DNA of 64,000 bases, taken from contig KB906767.1 in the NCBI GenBank assembly GCA_000381625.1, positions 1,156,629-1,220,628 of the forward strand. Reading direction: 5' to 3'. Source of the stretch: Bryobacterales bacterium KBS 96. Its GTDB lineage: Bacteria; Acidobacteriota; Terriglobia; Bryobacterales; Bryobacteraceae. The position numbers and the translations under genes are program-made. Under the pieces are notes generated by a model. It saw nothing but the letters and a program-made list of their open reading frames with translations. It was not told the DNA's origin and made no database searches. This document shows positions 9,055 through 17,909 of this stretch, one piece after another. Numbering within the stretch: position 1 is the stretch's first letter; every line of letters begins with the position of its first letter.

Positions 9055-9200
9055 TCAGAGGGCGAGGGTCCCTGGGTGCGAGACATCATGCGCCAGTATA
9101 CGGGAGTACAGGGCAAATAGACAGGCCGGTCGATGCGACGGGGGGATACGCTCATTCGCCCTTGCCGCACGACCGGCCATCCGCGCCTCTTTGATTTTGT

Positions 9201-9359
9201 TTACCGCTTACGCTGTCCCTTGACGAGCTTCCGCACCTTTTTCTTCATCGAGCCGCGCGCCACACCGGAGGCGCGTTTCGCCTTGGGCGCCGCCTTCTTG
9301 CGGGCGTCTCTTTTCACCTTCTTGCGTTCTGCTTTATCGGCGACGTGTTTTGTGTTCAT
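9201..9359 (-). CDS. Small, highly basic protein (52 aa) translationally coupled to pcrA
   Basis: The ATG at 9359 overlaps the TGA of the helicase gene in an ATGA arrangement, and the frame runs 52 codons to a TAA at 9201. The product is about 40% Lys+Arg, with AERKKVKRDARKKAAPKAKR in the middle and a KKKVRKLVKGQRKR end, and has no hydrophobic core. This suggests a nucleic-acid-binding tail-like peptide. I do not recognise a family. Coupling to a DNA helicase hints at a DNA-related role, but that is inference from position only. Confidence 0.62.
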   Translation of the reverse strand: MNTKHVADKAERKKVKRDARKKAAPKAKRASGVARGSMKKKVRKLVKGQRKR

Positions 9360-11797
9360 TCTTCGACTTTGATTCCTGCGTACTTTTCTATGATCTTCTT
9401 CAACCCGTATCCGGGAAAACTTATAGTTAGTTTCGCATCCTCGCCTTCGCCTTCGCGGCGCATCACGACTCCCCGGCCATATTTTGGATGCTGGACGGTG
9501 CTACCGGCGCCGAATTTGCCGCTCCGGAATTTCGGGGAGGATTTCGGCGCCGGCGGCCGAATGGGCGTGACGGAAGCAGGCCGATTCTGGGTTTGGGTTG
9601 CGGCCGGGCGGCTCACCGGCGGCACAACGGCTGGCAAAACACGCACACCGGCTTTCGGGGCAGGGGGCGTCGGAGCCGATTTTGCCTCTTGCGCCCGCGC
9701 AATGCCAGACGGCACGGACATGCCGCGTTCCGCAAAGAATTGCGCGATATTGTCGAGCGAATTGAAGGTGCGGCCGGTGTATAGATTGCGCTTAACGGAT
9801 TCGCGAACGTCGTACTGCTCCGAGAACAGATCGACTTCATCGACCTGCATCTCGCGATAAGGAGAAAGGCGTTCGCAGAGACTCGGCGGGACCTCGGCAA
9901 TGAATCGCGACTTAATGGTGGCTTCGGGCTGGCCGTTGCCAAATCGGCGGCGGTACCGCGCCCACGTCAAATAGAGCCGCTTTTCCGCACGCGTCATCCC
10001 GACATAGCAAAGCCGACGCTCCTCCTCCATTCCGGTTTCCGAGTTAAGCGACCGGCTATGCGGGAAAAGCCCTTCCTCCATGCCAGCCAGGAACACGTTC
10101 GGGAATTCCAGTCCCTTGGCATTGTGGATGGTCAGCAGGGAAACGGGAGCGCGTTCATCCACCTGATCGCTGTCGGAGACGAGCGCCGCATGGTCTAAAA
10201 ATTCCGAAGCCGTTTCGCCTCGCTCGGCCGCTTCCACCGCCGCGTTGATCAGTTCTTCGAGGTTCGCCAGCCGGGACTCGGCATCCGGAGATTTGTCTGT
10301 TTTCAGCATCTCCTCGTAGCCGGTTTTCTGCAGAATCGCGCGAAGCACGTCCGGAATCGGTGCACTGGCGGCCATCTGGCGCAACTCCTCGATTGTCTGG
10401 ACGAACGATTTGAGAGCGGATTCGGCGCGCGCGGCAAACGCTCGTTCTTCAATCATGCGCTGAATGGCTGGCCACAACGGAAGGTTTCTTCCGAGCGCGT
10501 ATTGCTCGATCTGTTCCACCGTGCTCTTGCCGATGCCCCTGGCCGGCGTATTGACGATGCGCAGCAATCCGATGGAGTCGGCAGGACTCAGCAACACTTT
10601 CAAATAAGCTAGTAGGTCTTTGACTTCAGACCGCTGATAGAAACTGAACCCTCCGACGACCAGGTACTTCCGGCCATACCGGCGCAGCGCTTCTTCAATC
10701 TGGCGGGATTGGAAATTCGTGCGGTACAGGACTGCGACCTGCTCGTTCGGGTGAGCCGAAAGAATCTTTTCAATCGTATCGGCTATATACAGCGCTTCGT
10801 TTTCACCGTCCGGAGCTTCGTAGAACCCGATCTTCGATCCGGCTCCCGAATCCGTCCAAAGCCATTTCCCCTTGCGTTCTTTGTTATTGGCGACAAGGGC
10901 GCTGGCCGCTTCGAGAATGTTCTTGGTCGAACGGTAGTTCTGCTCCAGGCGAATGACTTTGGCGTTCGGGAAGTCCTTCTCGAAATCCAGAATGTTGCGA
11001 ATGTCGGCGCCGCGCCATCCATAGATCGACTGGTCTTCATCACCGACCACACACACGTTCTTGCGCACGTGGGTCAACAGAAGCATCAACTCATACTGGC
11101 TACGATTCGTGTCCTGGTATTCGTCGATCATGACGAATTCGAACTGGCGATTGTAGCGCTGGCGCAATAACTCGTCGTGCTTCAGCAGGCGGACGGATTC
11201 GAGCAACAGATCGTCGAAATCGAACGCGTTTGCCTGCAGCAGCCGCTCTTCATACTGCTCGTAGATCTTGGCCATCCGCGTCGCCTTGGGATCGGTCGCC
11301 TGTTTATACCAGTCGAGCGGCGTCTCGTTATGGCTCTTGCCATGACTGATTCGCGATAGCATCGCGCGGAACTGAATGGTCTTATCGTCGATACCAAGAT
11401 TACGATAGATCGATTTCAGCAGCGCGATCTGGTCGTCGTCATCGTAGATGGTGAACTGGCGTGTGAAACCCGGGCGTATCTCGGCGAGCGAATCGCCATC
11501 GCGACGCAGCACTCGTACGCAGAATGAGTGAAAAGTTGAAACCAGGGGCGTGCCGATTGCCGTCGCCGTGCCAAGCAAGTTGCCCACGCGCGACCGCATC
11601 TCTTCAGCGGCCTTGTTCGTGAACGTGACAGCGAGCACCGCGGGGCCCGGCACATGATGCGTGGAAATCAGGTGAGCAATGCGGTTTGTGATGACACGGG
11701 TTTTTCCGCTTCCCGCTCCGGCAAGCAGCAACATGGGCCCTTCGACATGCGCAACGGCTTCTTTTTGCTGGGGATTCAGACCTTCTAGAAAATCCAT
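9356..11797 (-). CDS. pcrA: UvrD/PcrA-type superfamily 1 DNA helicase
   Basis: 813 residues. It starts MDFLEGLNPQQKEAV, with the Q motif and then Walker A (AGAGSGKTRV), DEYQDTN (Walker B), VGDEDQSIYGWRGA, LEQNYRS, TIHNAKGLEFPNVF and VGMTRAEKRLYL. All seven SF1 motifs are present. The C-terminal 60 residues (GSTVQHPKYGRGVV) match the PcrA tail that binds RNA polymerase. It is a 3'-5' helicase for repair and for removing stalled polymerase or recombinase. The start at 11797 is where family homology begins; the frame extends 30 codons further into the upstream gene without homology. No clear ribosome site is visible. Confidence 0.95.
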   Translation of the reverse strand: MDFLEGLNPQQKEAVAHVEGPMLLLAGAGSGKTRVITNRIAHLISTHHVPGPAVLAVTFTNKAAEEMRSRVGNLLGTATAIGTPLVSTFHSFCVRVLRRDGDSLAEIRPGFTRQFTIYDDDDQIALLKSIYRNLGIDDKTIQFRAMLSRISHGKSHNETPLDWYKQATDPKATRMAKIYEQYEERLLQANAFDFDDLLLESVRLLKHDELLRQRYNRQFEFVMIDEYQDTNRSQYELMLLLTHVRKNVCVVGDEDQSIYGWRGADIRNILDFEKDFPNAKVIRLEQNYRSTKNILEAASALVANNKERKGKWLWTDSGAGSKIGFYEAPDGENEALYIADTIEKILSAHPNEQVAVLYRTNFQSRQIEEALRRYGRKYLVVGGFSFYQRSEVKDLLAYLKVLLSPADSIGLLRIVNTPARGIGKSTVEQIEQYALGRNLPLWPAIQRMIEERAFAARAESALKSFVQTIEELRQMAASAPIPDVLRAILQKTGYEEMLKTDKSPDAESRLANLEELINAAVEAAERGETASEFLDHAALVSDSDQVDERAPVSLLTIHNAKGLEFPNVFLAGMEEGLFPHSRSLNSETGMEEERRLCYVGMTRAEKRLYLTWARYRRRFGNGQPEATIKSRFIAEVPPSLCERLSPYREMQVDEVDLFSEQYDVRESVKRNLYTGRTFNSLDNIAQFFAERGMSVPSGIARAQEAKSAPTPPAPKAGVRVLPAVVPPVSRPAATQTQNRPASVTPIRPPAPKSSPKFRSGKFGAGSTVQHPKYGRGVVMRREGEGEDAKLTISFPGYGLKKIIEKYAGIKVEE

Positions 11798-11855
11798 CTG
11801 CGGAGGGGAGTGCGCTTTCAGAATAACATCCGCCGCAAGCCGGACCGATGGCAAA

Positions 11856-12413
11856 TTACTGAATGCTTTTGGGCTTCGCCAGCGCAACGGCTTTCGGAGT
11901 TTCGCCAGAGGGCCGATATTGAAGGATGAAGGCGCGCATGCCCCTTTCGAAGCGGCTCAAACCATCATAGGCAGCCTCTTTAAGCGCGCGTTGGTTGTTC
12001 CAGTTATCGTGGCCGATCCGATAGCAGGCGACCACGGTGCCGGTGCGGTCGCGGCCATGCTGGCAATGGATAAACACCGGCCAGTTCTGAGAATCGTTGA
12101 GCAGGCCAAGAACCTTCGCGATCTCCTCCTTCTGAGGAGCATCGAGAGCCGGGAGCGGAATAGCGTAGTATTTCATTCCGAGCGCCTCGACCTGTTTCTT
12201 CTCCGCAGCGGATCGTTTCCCGCCGCCTCGCAGATCGACGACAGAGCGCACTCCGAGTTTTGCGAGATCGTGGATGCCGTCGCGCGATGGCTGACCGCCG
12301 CGATAGATATGATCGTCCACCTGCCGGAAGTTATGAATGCCGCGGGGATCGCCGGCGGCAAAGCATAGGGCCGGCAGAAGGGCTACGGCGAGAATCAACT
12401 TGCGTCTCGTCAT
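11856..12413 (-). CDS. Secreted dual-specificity / tyrosine phosphatase-like protein
   Basis: 185 residues with an N-terminal signal peptide (RRKLILAVALLPALCFAAG). The catalytic loop is HCQHGRDRTG, the complete CX5R signature, and YRGGQPSRDGI and VVDLRGG are typical of the bacterial DSP family. It probably acts in the periplasm on phosphate monoesters such as phosphoproteins, inositol phosphates or lipids. It is transcribed toward pcrA with a gap of 58 bases. The divergent TetR gene starts only 40 bases from its start, so the two promoters must overlap. Confidence 0.85.
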   Translation of the reverse strand: MTRRKLILAVALLPALCFAAGDPRGIHNFRQVDDHIYRGGQPSRDGIHDLAKLGVRSVVDLRGGGKRSAAEKKQVEALGMKYYAIPLPALDAPQKEEIAKVLGLLNDSQNWPVFIHCQHGRDRTGTVVACYRIGHDNWNNQRALKEAAYDGLSRFERGMRAFILQYRPSGETPKAVALAKPKSIQ

Positions 12414-12453
12414 AGGTCTATCTTAGTTTGATACTTTCGAGACGAAGCCACGT

Positions 12454-13152
12454 ATGAACGATGGAGAGCCCGGCGCCGTATTGCGGAAAACGCGGAAAGC
12501 CGACGAAACCCGAAGCCGCATCCTGGAAGTTGCCCTGGAACTCTTCCGGCAGCGGGGCTTCGAAGAAACCACGATGCGCGACATCGCCAGCGCCTGCGGC
12601 ATTGCGCTCGGGGCGACATATTACTACTTTGGCTCGAAAGAAGCGATTGTCCTCGCGTATTACGACGTCGCCAAAGATCAACTGAAGCCGCTTCTGGAAG
12701 ACGCAGTAGAGAACGCTCGCGGCCTGGCAGGCGGCTTGCGTTCGCTCCTCCAAGTACGGTTTGAGTATTTCTCGCCGAACCGGAAGTTCCTGGGCGCTCT
12801 GTTTCCGCATGCGGCGGACCCGCGCGATCCGTTGTCACCGTTCAGCTACGAAAGCCGGCACATGCGCCATGCCGATCAGCAGCATTTCCAGAGGCTGCTC
12901 GAGCAGACGCAAACGACCGTGCCGAAAGACCTGGCTCCGTACCTTCCGAGCCTGCTCTGGCTATATCAGATGGCACTGCTGCTTTTCTGGATTTACGACC
13001 GCAGCGAAGAACAGCGCCGCACGCGGTTGCTGACTGAAAAGAGCCTGCGGATAGTCGTCCGATTGGTTCAACTGAGCCGCCGGCCATTTTCACGGCCTCT
13101 GCGCCGCATGATTATCGAGTTGCTTGAGACGGTGATGGCGCCGGCAGCGTGA
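12454..13152 (+). CDS. TetR-family transcriptional regulator
   Basis: 232 residues. The N-terminal helix-turn-helix is canonical: RSRILEVALELFRQRGFEETTMRDIA, then GIALGATYYYFGSKEAIV (about residues 20-65). The C-terminal ligand-binding domain ends with a basic helix. It lies divergently and only 40 bases from the secreted phosphatase gene, so that gene is its most likely local target, along with itself. The ligand is unknown. Confidence 0.92.
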   Translation: MNDGEPGAVLRKTRKADETRSRILEVALELFRQRGFEETTMRDIASACGIALGATYYYFGSKEAIVLAYYDVAKDQLKPLLEDAVENARGLAGGLRSLLQVRFEYFSPNRKFLGALFPHAADPRDPLSPFSYESRHMRHADQQHFQRLLEQTQTTVPKDLAPYLPSLLWLYQMALLLFWIYDRSEEQRRTRLLTEKSLRIVVRLVQLSRRPFSRPLRRMIIELLETVMAPAA

Positions 13153-13257
13153 CACGATCGGAGTGACCGCCGCATACGCGCAATGTGATTTAGGGGAGCA
13201 GGCGGTCATTTAGGGGAGCGGATGGGACTCTTCGCGCTTCAGGCCGGCATGGCGGCG

Positions 13258-14013
13258 TCAGGCCAAAACCATACGCTTCAAAGATAGAGCGTTCTGAGCG
13301 GCGTACCCCGAGTCGTCATTGTCGAAATAGACATAAACGTCGAGACCAGCGCTTGTCCACCTAGAAATCCGCCGCACCCAGTTATGAAGATCGGCGTTTG
13401 AATAACTGCCTTGATATTTTTCGCCAGGTCCGTGTAAGCGGAGATAGGCGAAAGGCGCAGTTATCTCGATTGGCGACTGTGCGCCGGCCAGATGAAAGAT
13501 ACAGTATCCGGCGTGATAAGTGGAAAGCAAGTCGTAAATGGACGGTGTATTCCAGGACGCGTTACGAAATTCGAACGCGTAACGGTGGTGAGTCGGGAGT
13601 ATTCGCAGGAAATCTTCGAGCCTCTGCCGGTTGATTTCCCATTGCGGCGGCAACTGAAACAGAATCGGGCCGAGCTTGCCGCGCAAAATCTCAGCCCGTT
13701 GCAGAAATCGCTCCAGGCCTTGTTCCGCATCCTTGAGTTTTTTCATGTGAGTCAAAAAGCGGCTGCCTTTCATCGCAAACAGAAACCCGGGCGGCGTGGA
13801 GTTGCGCCAATCCGCGAGCGCGCTCTCTGGTGGTAAACGATAGAAGCTGTTATTGATTTCAACGGTGTCAAAAAACTGGATGTAATAGTCGAGCATGCCC
13901 GCAGCCGGCGTTTTCGGAGGGTAGAACGCCCCTACCCAATGCTTGTAGTGCCATCCGGACGTGCCGATCCAGACGCGTGGGGCATCCGTTCCCGTTGCAT
14001 CACGCCTGGTCAT
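13258..14013 (-). CDS. DUF72 (YecE-like) protein
   Basis: 251 residues from an ATG at 14013. The TIM-barrel DUF72 signatures are present: IGTSGWHYKHWVGAFYPP at the start, FDTVEINNSFYRLP, FAMKGSRFLTH, FEFRNASW and a C-terminal YVYFDNDDSGYA. The family is widespread and uncharacterised; it has been suggested to be a nuclease or hydrolase. The frame is open upstream to 14160, but that would overlap the divergent gene at 14138 and adds no homology. Just past its 3' end the 12-mer ATTTAGGGGAGC occurs twice (13188 and 13208). Confidence 0.88.
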   Translation of the reverse strand: MTRRDATGTDAPRVWIGTSGWHYKHWVGAFYPPKTPAAGMLDYYIQFFDTVEINNSFYRLPPESALADWRNSTPPGFLFAMKGSRFLTHMKKLKDAEQGLERFLQRAEILRGKLGPILFQLPPQWEINRQRLEDFLRILPTHHRYAFEFRNASWNTPSIYDLLSTYHAGYCIFHLAGAQSPIEITAPFAYLRLHGPGEKYQGSYSNADLHNWVRRISRWTSAGLDVYVYFDNDDSGYAAQNALSLKRMVLA

Positions 14014-14137
14014 ATTCAAGTAGATGCCCTTCGGGCCGCGCCCGTTCACGCCTGTTTGCGGGATACCGTCAAGGTCCGGCTGCGATACTCTAAATCGATT
14101 CCTTCTATTTTGAACCGAAGCGTTTGAGTGTCGCTCT

Positions 14138-15031
14138 ATGAAGCTGCTTGCGAAGTTCAACCTGATATTTTTGATCGTTTTTGGCAGCGGTCTGGCAGTG
14201 GCCGCCTGGCTGGCGTATGGGTTTCTGCAAAATCTGGCTCACGATGAGGTCGTCCGCCAGGCGGAGTTGATGATGGAGACTACGCTGGCCACACGGCACT
14301 ACACTTCGGAACAAATCCAGCCTCTGCTTCTGCCAACCGAGGAGAGAAGCCGGAAATTTCTGCCGCAAACGGTGCCAGCCTATGCGGCGACCGAAGCCTT
14401 TCAATTCATCCACAAGCGATACCCGAACTATTCATACAAGGAAGCGACGCTCAACCCGACAAATCCCCGGGATCGGGCGGTCGATTGGGAGGCCGACATC
14501 GTCAACAACTTCCGGAACCATCCCAATCTGAAAGAGTTTTCGGGCGAACGAGCCACCCCAACCGGCCCATCATTGTTCCTGGCAAGGCCGATTACCATTA
14601 CGGACCCCAGTTGCCTGGAGTGCCACGCCACCGCTGCCAAAGCGCCCGTCGCGGTAGTCCGGCAATACGGCCCGGACAACGGTTTCGGGTGGCATTTGAA
14701 CGACACGGTCGGCGCGCAGATTGTTTCGGTTCCAGAATCGGTTCCCATCGCGATGGCGGACAAGGCGATCAAAACGTTGCTCCTCTACGTAGCCGTGCTC
14801 GCGGTGTTCACGTTGCTGATTCTCGATATCGTTCTAATTGTGACCGTCATCCGTCCGGTGGCGCGCCTGTCGCGGATGGCGGATGAAATCAGCAAAGGAC
14901 ACACGGATGTTCAGGAATTGCCGGTCAAGGGGCGCGACGAGATTTCGGTGCTTGGACAGTCGTTCAATCGCATGCAGCGCAGCCTGGTGCGGGCGTTACG
15001 GTTGCTGGAAGCAAACGACGAGGCGGAGTGA
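14138..15031 (+). CDS. Haem-binding Tll0287-like (DUF3365) sensor with HAMP domain and no output domain
   Basis: 297 residues. An N-terminal helix (about 8-30), an extracytoplasmic DUF3365/Tll0287-like domain (about 35-205) with the c-type haem motif CLECH, a second helix (about 210-235) and a HAMP domain with a short coiled coil (about 235-297). The protein stops right after HAMP, where a histidine kinase, cyclase or methyl-accepting domain would normally follow. It may signal by protein contact, for example with the convergent Ser/Thr kinase next door, or may be a redox or NO sensor subunit. That partnership is inference from position only. Confidence 0.82.
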   Translation: MKLLAKFNLIFLIVFGSGLAVAAWLAYGFLQNLAHDEVVRQAELMMETTLATRHYTSEQIQPLLLPTEERSRKFLPQTVPAYAATEAFQFIHKRYPNYSYKEATLNPTNPRDRAVDWEADIVNNFRNHPNLKEFSGERATPTGPSLFLARPITITDPSCLECHATAAKAPVAVVRQYGPDNGFGWHLNDTVGAQIVSVPESVPIAMADKAIKTLLLYVAVLAVFTLLILDIVLIVTVIRPVARLSRMADEISKGHTDVQELPVKGRDEISVLGQSFNRMQRSLVRALRLLEANDEAE

Positions 15032-15131
15032 TAGCGAAACACGAAAATTGGCTGTTGTGCTGTAGCGATGCATGCCTCGCGCGCCTGGCTTCCCTGGTTT
15101 CACCGCCCTCGCGACCATTCATTCATACGGT

Positions 15132-16373
15132 TTATATGCGCGATCGCGATGCCAAAAAACGATCGCGCTCCGGCCCCTCGGGAACTTCTTTCGCGAGCGT
15201 GTCGTAAAGCTGCTTCCAACTGGTGGACTTCTTCGCGGTGCGGTCGACGAGCAGGCGGGCGACCGGACCAATATGCGCCGCGAGTTCACGTTTTATACGC
15301 TCCAGCCTATCCGGATCGAACAGCATCGTTCCGGCATGGGGACTGCCCGATGCCGGCGTCGGCGTGGCGGTAGAAGCCGGGGTACGCGGGGTAACGGCGT
15401 TTGAGGCGAGGGGCGGATACGGGGTCGGCCACGCCGGAGCGTCCGGTTCGTGGCGCACGTGCTGCTGGGCGATAGGACGCTGGGGCGGCGCGGGTAAGCT
15501 TTCGGCTGACACATATGATGCCGCGCGGTTACTCGTCGCCCAGGCAGGATCGTGCCGCTTCCGGATATCGTCGAGGGTGGCGACAAACTCGCCCGCGGTC
15601 TGATACCGCTCCAATCGATCTTTCTGAAGGGCCTTCATGATTGCCAAAGCCAGCACCGGCGGTATCCGTGGATTCAGGAGGTCGGGCGAACGCGGAACCT
15701 GCTGTAAATGCGCGCTCATCACGGAATAGGAGCTGTCGCCCTGGATCGGCCTCTCGCCCGTGGCAAGTTCATAAAGCGTAATGCCTACCGAGTAGATGTC
15801 CGAACGCTCGTCAATCTGTCCACCTTTGATCTGCTCCGGCGACATGTAATAGAGCGACCCGACAGCGACTCCCGTTTGTGTGATGCGGTGATCGTTGATC
15901 AGCCTGGCGATGCCGAAATCCATCAGCTTGACAACGCCACTGGCCGTCACCATGATATTTGCCGGCTTGATATCGCGGTGAATCACGCTCTGTTTATGCG
16001 CGTAGTCCAGCGCCGCTAGCACCTGGCGCATCAGATCGACGCCCGTCCAAAGCTCGAGTTGCCCGCGGCGCATGAGGACATCGAGGGATTCGCCGTCCAC
16101 GTACTCCATTACCATCAATAACTGATTTGTGACCCGGAACGCGGTTAGCAGAGCAGCGATGCCGGGATGGGATAGCGCGGCTTGCAACTTGATTTCACGG
16201 AGGAAACGCTCCGCCAGCTCGGGGTTTCCTTCGAGGTTGGGCAGTAACACCTTCAGCGCCTCTATGCGGTCCGAAATAAGGTGCTGCACCTTATAGACAG
16301 TGCCCATGCCGCCGGCGCCGAGGATGCCAGTCACGCGGTAATCACCGACGGTGTCCCCAATGTTGAAGCCCAT
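15132..16373 (-). CDS. Soluble PknB-like serine/threonine protein kinase
   Basis: 413 residues. The kinase domain fills about 1-275: glycine loop LGAGGMGTVYKV, Lys41, HRDIKPAN (catalytic Asp134), DFG at 152-154, and YYMSPEQ. A Pro/Ala-rich linker (about 285-345) leads to a conserved-looking helical C-terminus (RLERIKRELAAHIGPVARLL) that I recall from other bacterial kinases. There is no membrane helix, PASTA repeat or other sensor, so it must take its signal from a partner. All catalytic residues are present, so it should be active. It is divergent from the phospholipase-like gene. Confidence 0.93.
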   Translation of the reverse strand: MGFNIGDTVGDYRVTGILGAGGMGTVYKVQHLISDRIEALKVLLPNLEGNPELAERFLREIKLQAALSHPGIAALLTAFRVTNQLLMVMEYVDGESLDVLMRRGQLELWTGVDLMRQVLAALDYAHKQSVIHRDIKPANIMVTASGVVKLMDFGIARLINDHRITQTGVAVGSLYYMSPEQIKGGQIDERSDIYSVGITLYELATGERPIQGDSSYSVMSAHLQQVPRSPDLLNPRIPPVLALAIMKALQKDRLERYQTAGEFVATLDDIRKRHDPAWATSNRAASYVSAESLPAPPQRPIAQQHVRHEPDAPAWPTPYPPLASNAVTPRTPASTATPTPASGSPHAGTMLFDPDRLERIKRELAAHIGPVARLLVDRTAKKSTSWKQLYDTLAKEVPEGPERDRFLASRSRI

Positions 16374-16470
16374 TATTGGCTCCAGAATACCAGCGTTGCC
16401 GGCTTCTCCGTTTCATACAATTCAATTAAACAGATCCAATGACGTTCTCTCAACCCGGAGCCGCCTACCG

Positions 16471-17760
16471 ATGTTCAGGCGCGTGATGAAAGGCGTCTGC
16501 GCGGCCATCGCAGTTTTGCTGGCCAGCGTGCCTGCCCGATCGTATTCGGTGTTCTCCCATGAAGCGATTGTCGACGCGTTGTGGGATGTGCGTATCAAGC
16601 CCATCCTTCTCGCGCGTTTCCCCGGCGCCAGCCCGGATCAACTGCGCGCGGCGCACGCGTACGCTCTGGGCGGCTCGATCATTCAAGACATGGGCTATTA
16701 CCCGTACGGGAACAAGTTCTTCAGCGACCTCACCCATTACGTTCGGAGCGGCGATTTTGTCACCAATCTGGTGGCTGAATCCGAGGACTTGAACGAGTAT
16801 GCGTTCGCGCTCGGCGCCCTATCGCATTACGCTTCCGACGACAATGGACACCGTCTGGCCACCAATCGGGCCGTCCCCATGCTCTACCCGAAGTTGCGCA
16901 ATAAATTCGGCGATCGCGTCACCTACGAAGACAATCCCGCCGCGCACTTAAAAACGGAGTTCGGTTTCGACGTGCTAGAGATCGCCAAAGGGCGCTTCGC
17001 GCCGGCGTCGTATCACGATTTCATCGGCTTCTCGGTTTCAAAACCGCTGCTCGAACGGGCATTTCGAGACACCTATTCGCTCGAATTGAGCGATATTTTC
17101 AAGAATCTGGATCTCGCGCTCGGATCCTACCGCCGCGCCATCAGCCAGACCATTCCGCTTGCGACCCGGGTGGCTTGGGCGCAGCGGCAAGATGAGATTA
17201 AAAAGTCGTCGCCCGGCATCACGCGCCGGCGCTTCCTCTACCACGTGAGGCGATCGAGCTTCGAAAAGGAGTGGGGCAAGCAGTATAAACGGCCGAACAC
17301 GTGGGAGCGTTTTTTAGCGCTGCTGCTGAAGATCGTGCCAAAAGTAGGGCCCCTACAAGCGCTCGCGTTTCACATGCCTACGCCGGAGATCGAGAAGCTG
17401 TTTATGAACAGCTTCAACATCTCGCTGCAAAAATACACTGTCAAACTCCAGGAGGCCCAGTCGAAACACCTGGATTTGCCCGATATGAATTTCGATGTAG
17501 GCGAGCCCACGAAGCCGGGCGTTTACAAGATGGCGGACGAAGCGTATTGCAAACTTCTGGACAAGCTGGCCGAAAAGAATTTTGCCGGTCTGGGCGGGGC
17601 CATTCGTTCGAATATCCTCGCCTACTATGCGAATCTGGACCTTCCATTCAGTACAAAGCTAAATCAGAAGCGCTGGAACCGGCTGCGTTTCGAACTCCAG
17701 ACGCTCAAGGCATCCCGGGTTCTTTCCGCAAAACCGGCAACGGCCGCCGGCACATTATAG
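16471..17760 (+). CDS. Secreted zinc-dependent phospholipase C-like protein
   Basis: 429 residues from the ATG at 16471, which has a GGAG upstream and begins a signal peptide ending near PARSYS. The frame is open upstream to 16351, but that overlaps the divergent kinase start. FSHEAIVDALW near the N-terminus, DLTHYVRSG and ALGALSHYASDDNGH match the histidine/aspartate pattern of the S1/P1 nuclease-phospholipase C fold (PF00882), which binds three zinc ions. The protein is longer than the classic enzymes, and the C-terminal half is unrecognised. A lipid- or phosphate-ester hydrolase in the periplasm or outside the cell is likely. Confidence 0.72.
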   Translation: MFRRVMKGVCAAIAVLLASVPARSYSVFSHEAIVDALWDVRIKPILLARFPGASPDQLRAAHAYALGGSIIQDMGYYPYGNKFFSDLTHYVRSGDFVTNLVAESEDLNEYAFALGALSHYASDDNGHRLATNRAVPMLYPKLRNKFGDRVTYEDNPAAHLKTEFGFDVLEIAKGRFAPASYHDFIGFSVSKPLLERAFRDTYSLELSDIFKNLDLALGSYRRAISQTIPLATRVAWAQRQDEIKKSSPGITRRRFLYHVRRSSFEKEWGKQYKRPNTWERFLALLLKIVPKVGPLQALAFHMPTPEIEKLFMNSFNISLQKYTVKLQEAQSKHLDLPDMNFDVGEPTKPGVYKMADEAYCKLLDKLAEKNFAGLGGAIRSNILAYYANLDLPFSTKLNQKRWNRLRFELQTLKASRVLSAKPATAAGTL

Positions 17761-17909
17761 TCTGTATAATCCGTGTTTCCGCCAGCGGCGCTGGAACGGA
17801 CTGAGGCCGAGTTCACGATGGCCACTTAAGGCCCTTTCTTTTCAATACTATTCAGCTCTGGCTTTTCGAAACTATCCTTGCATCGTTCTCATCCAAACAG
17901 TGGAGATAC

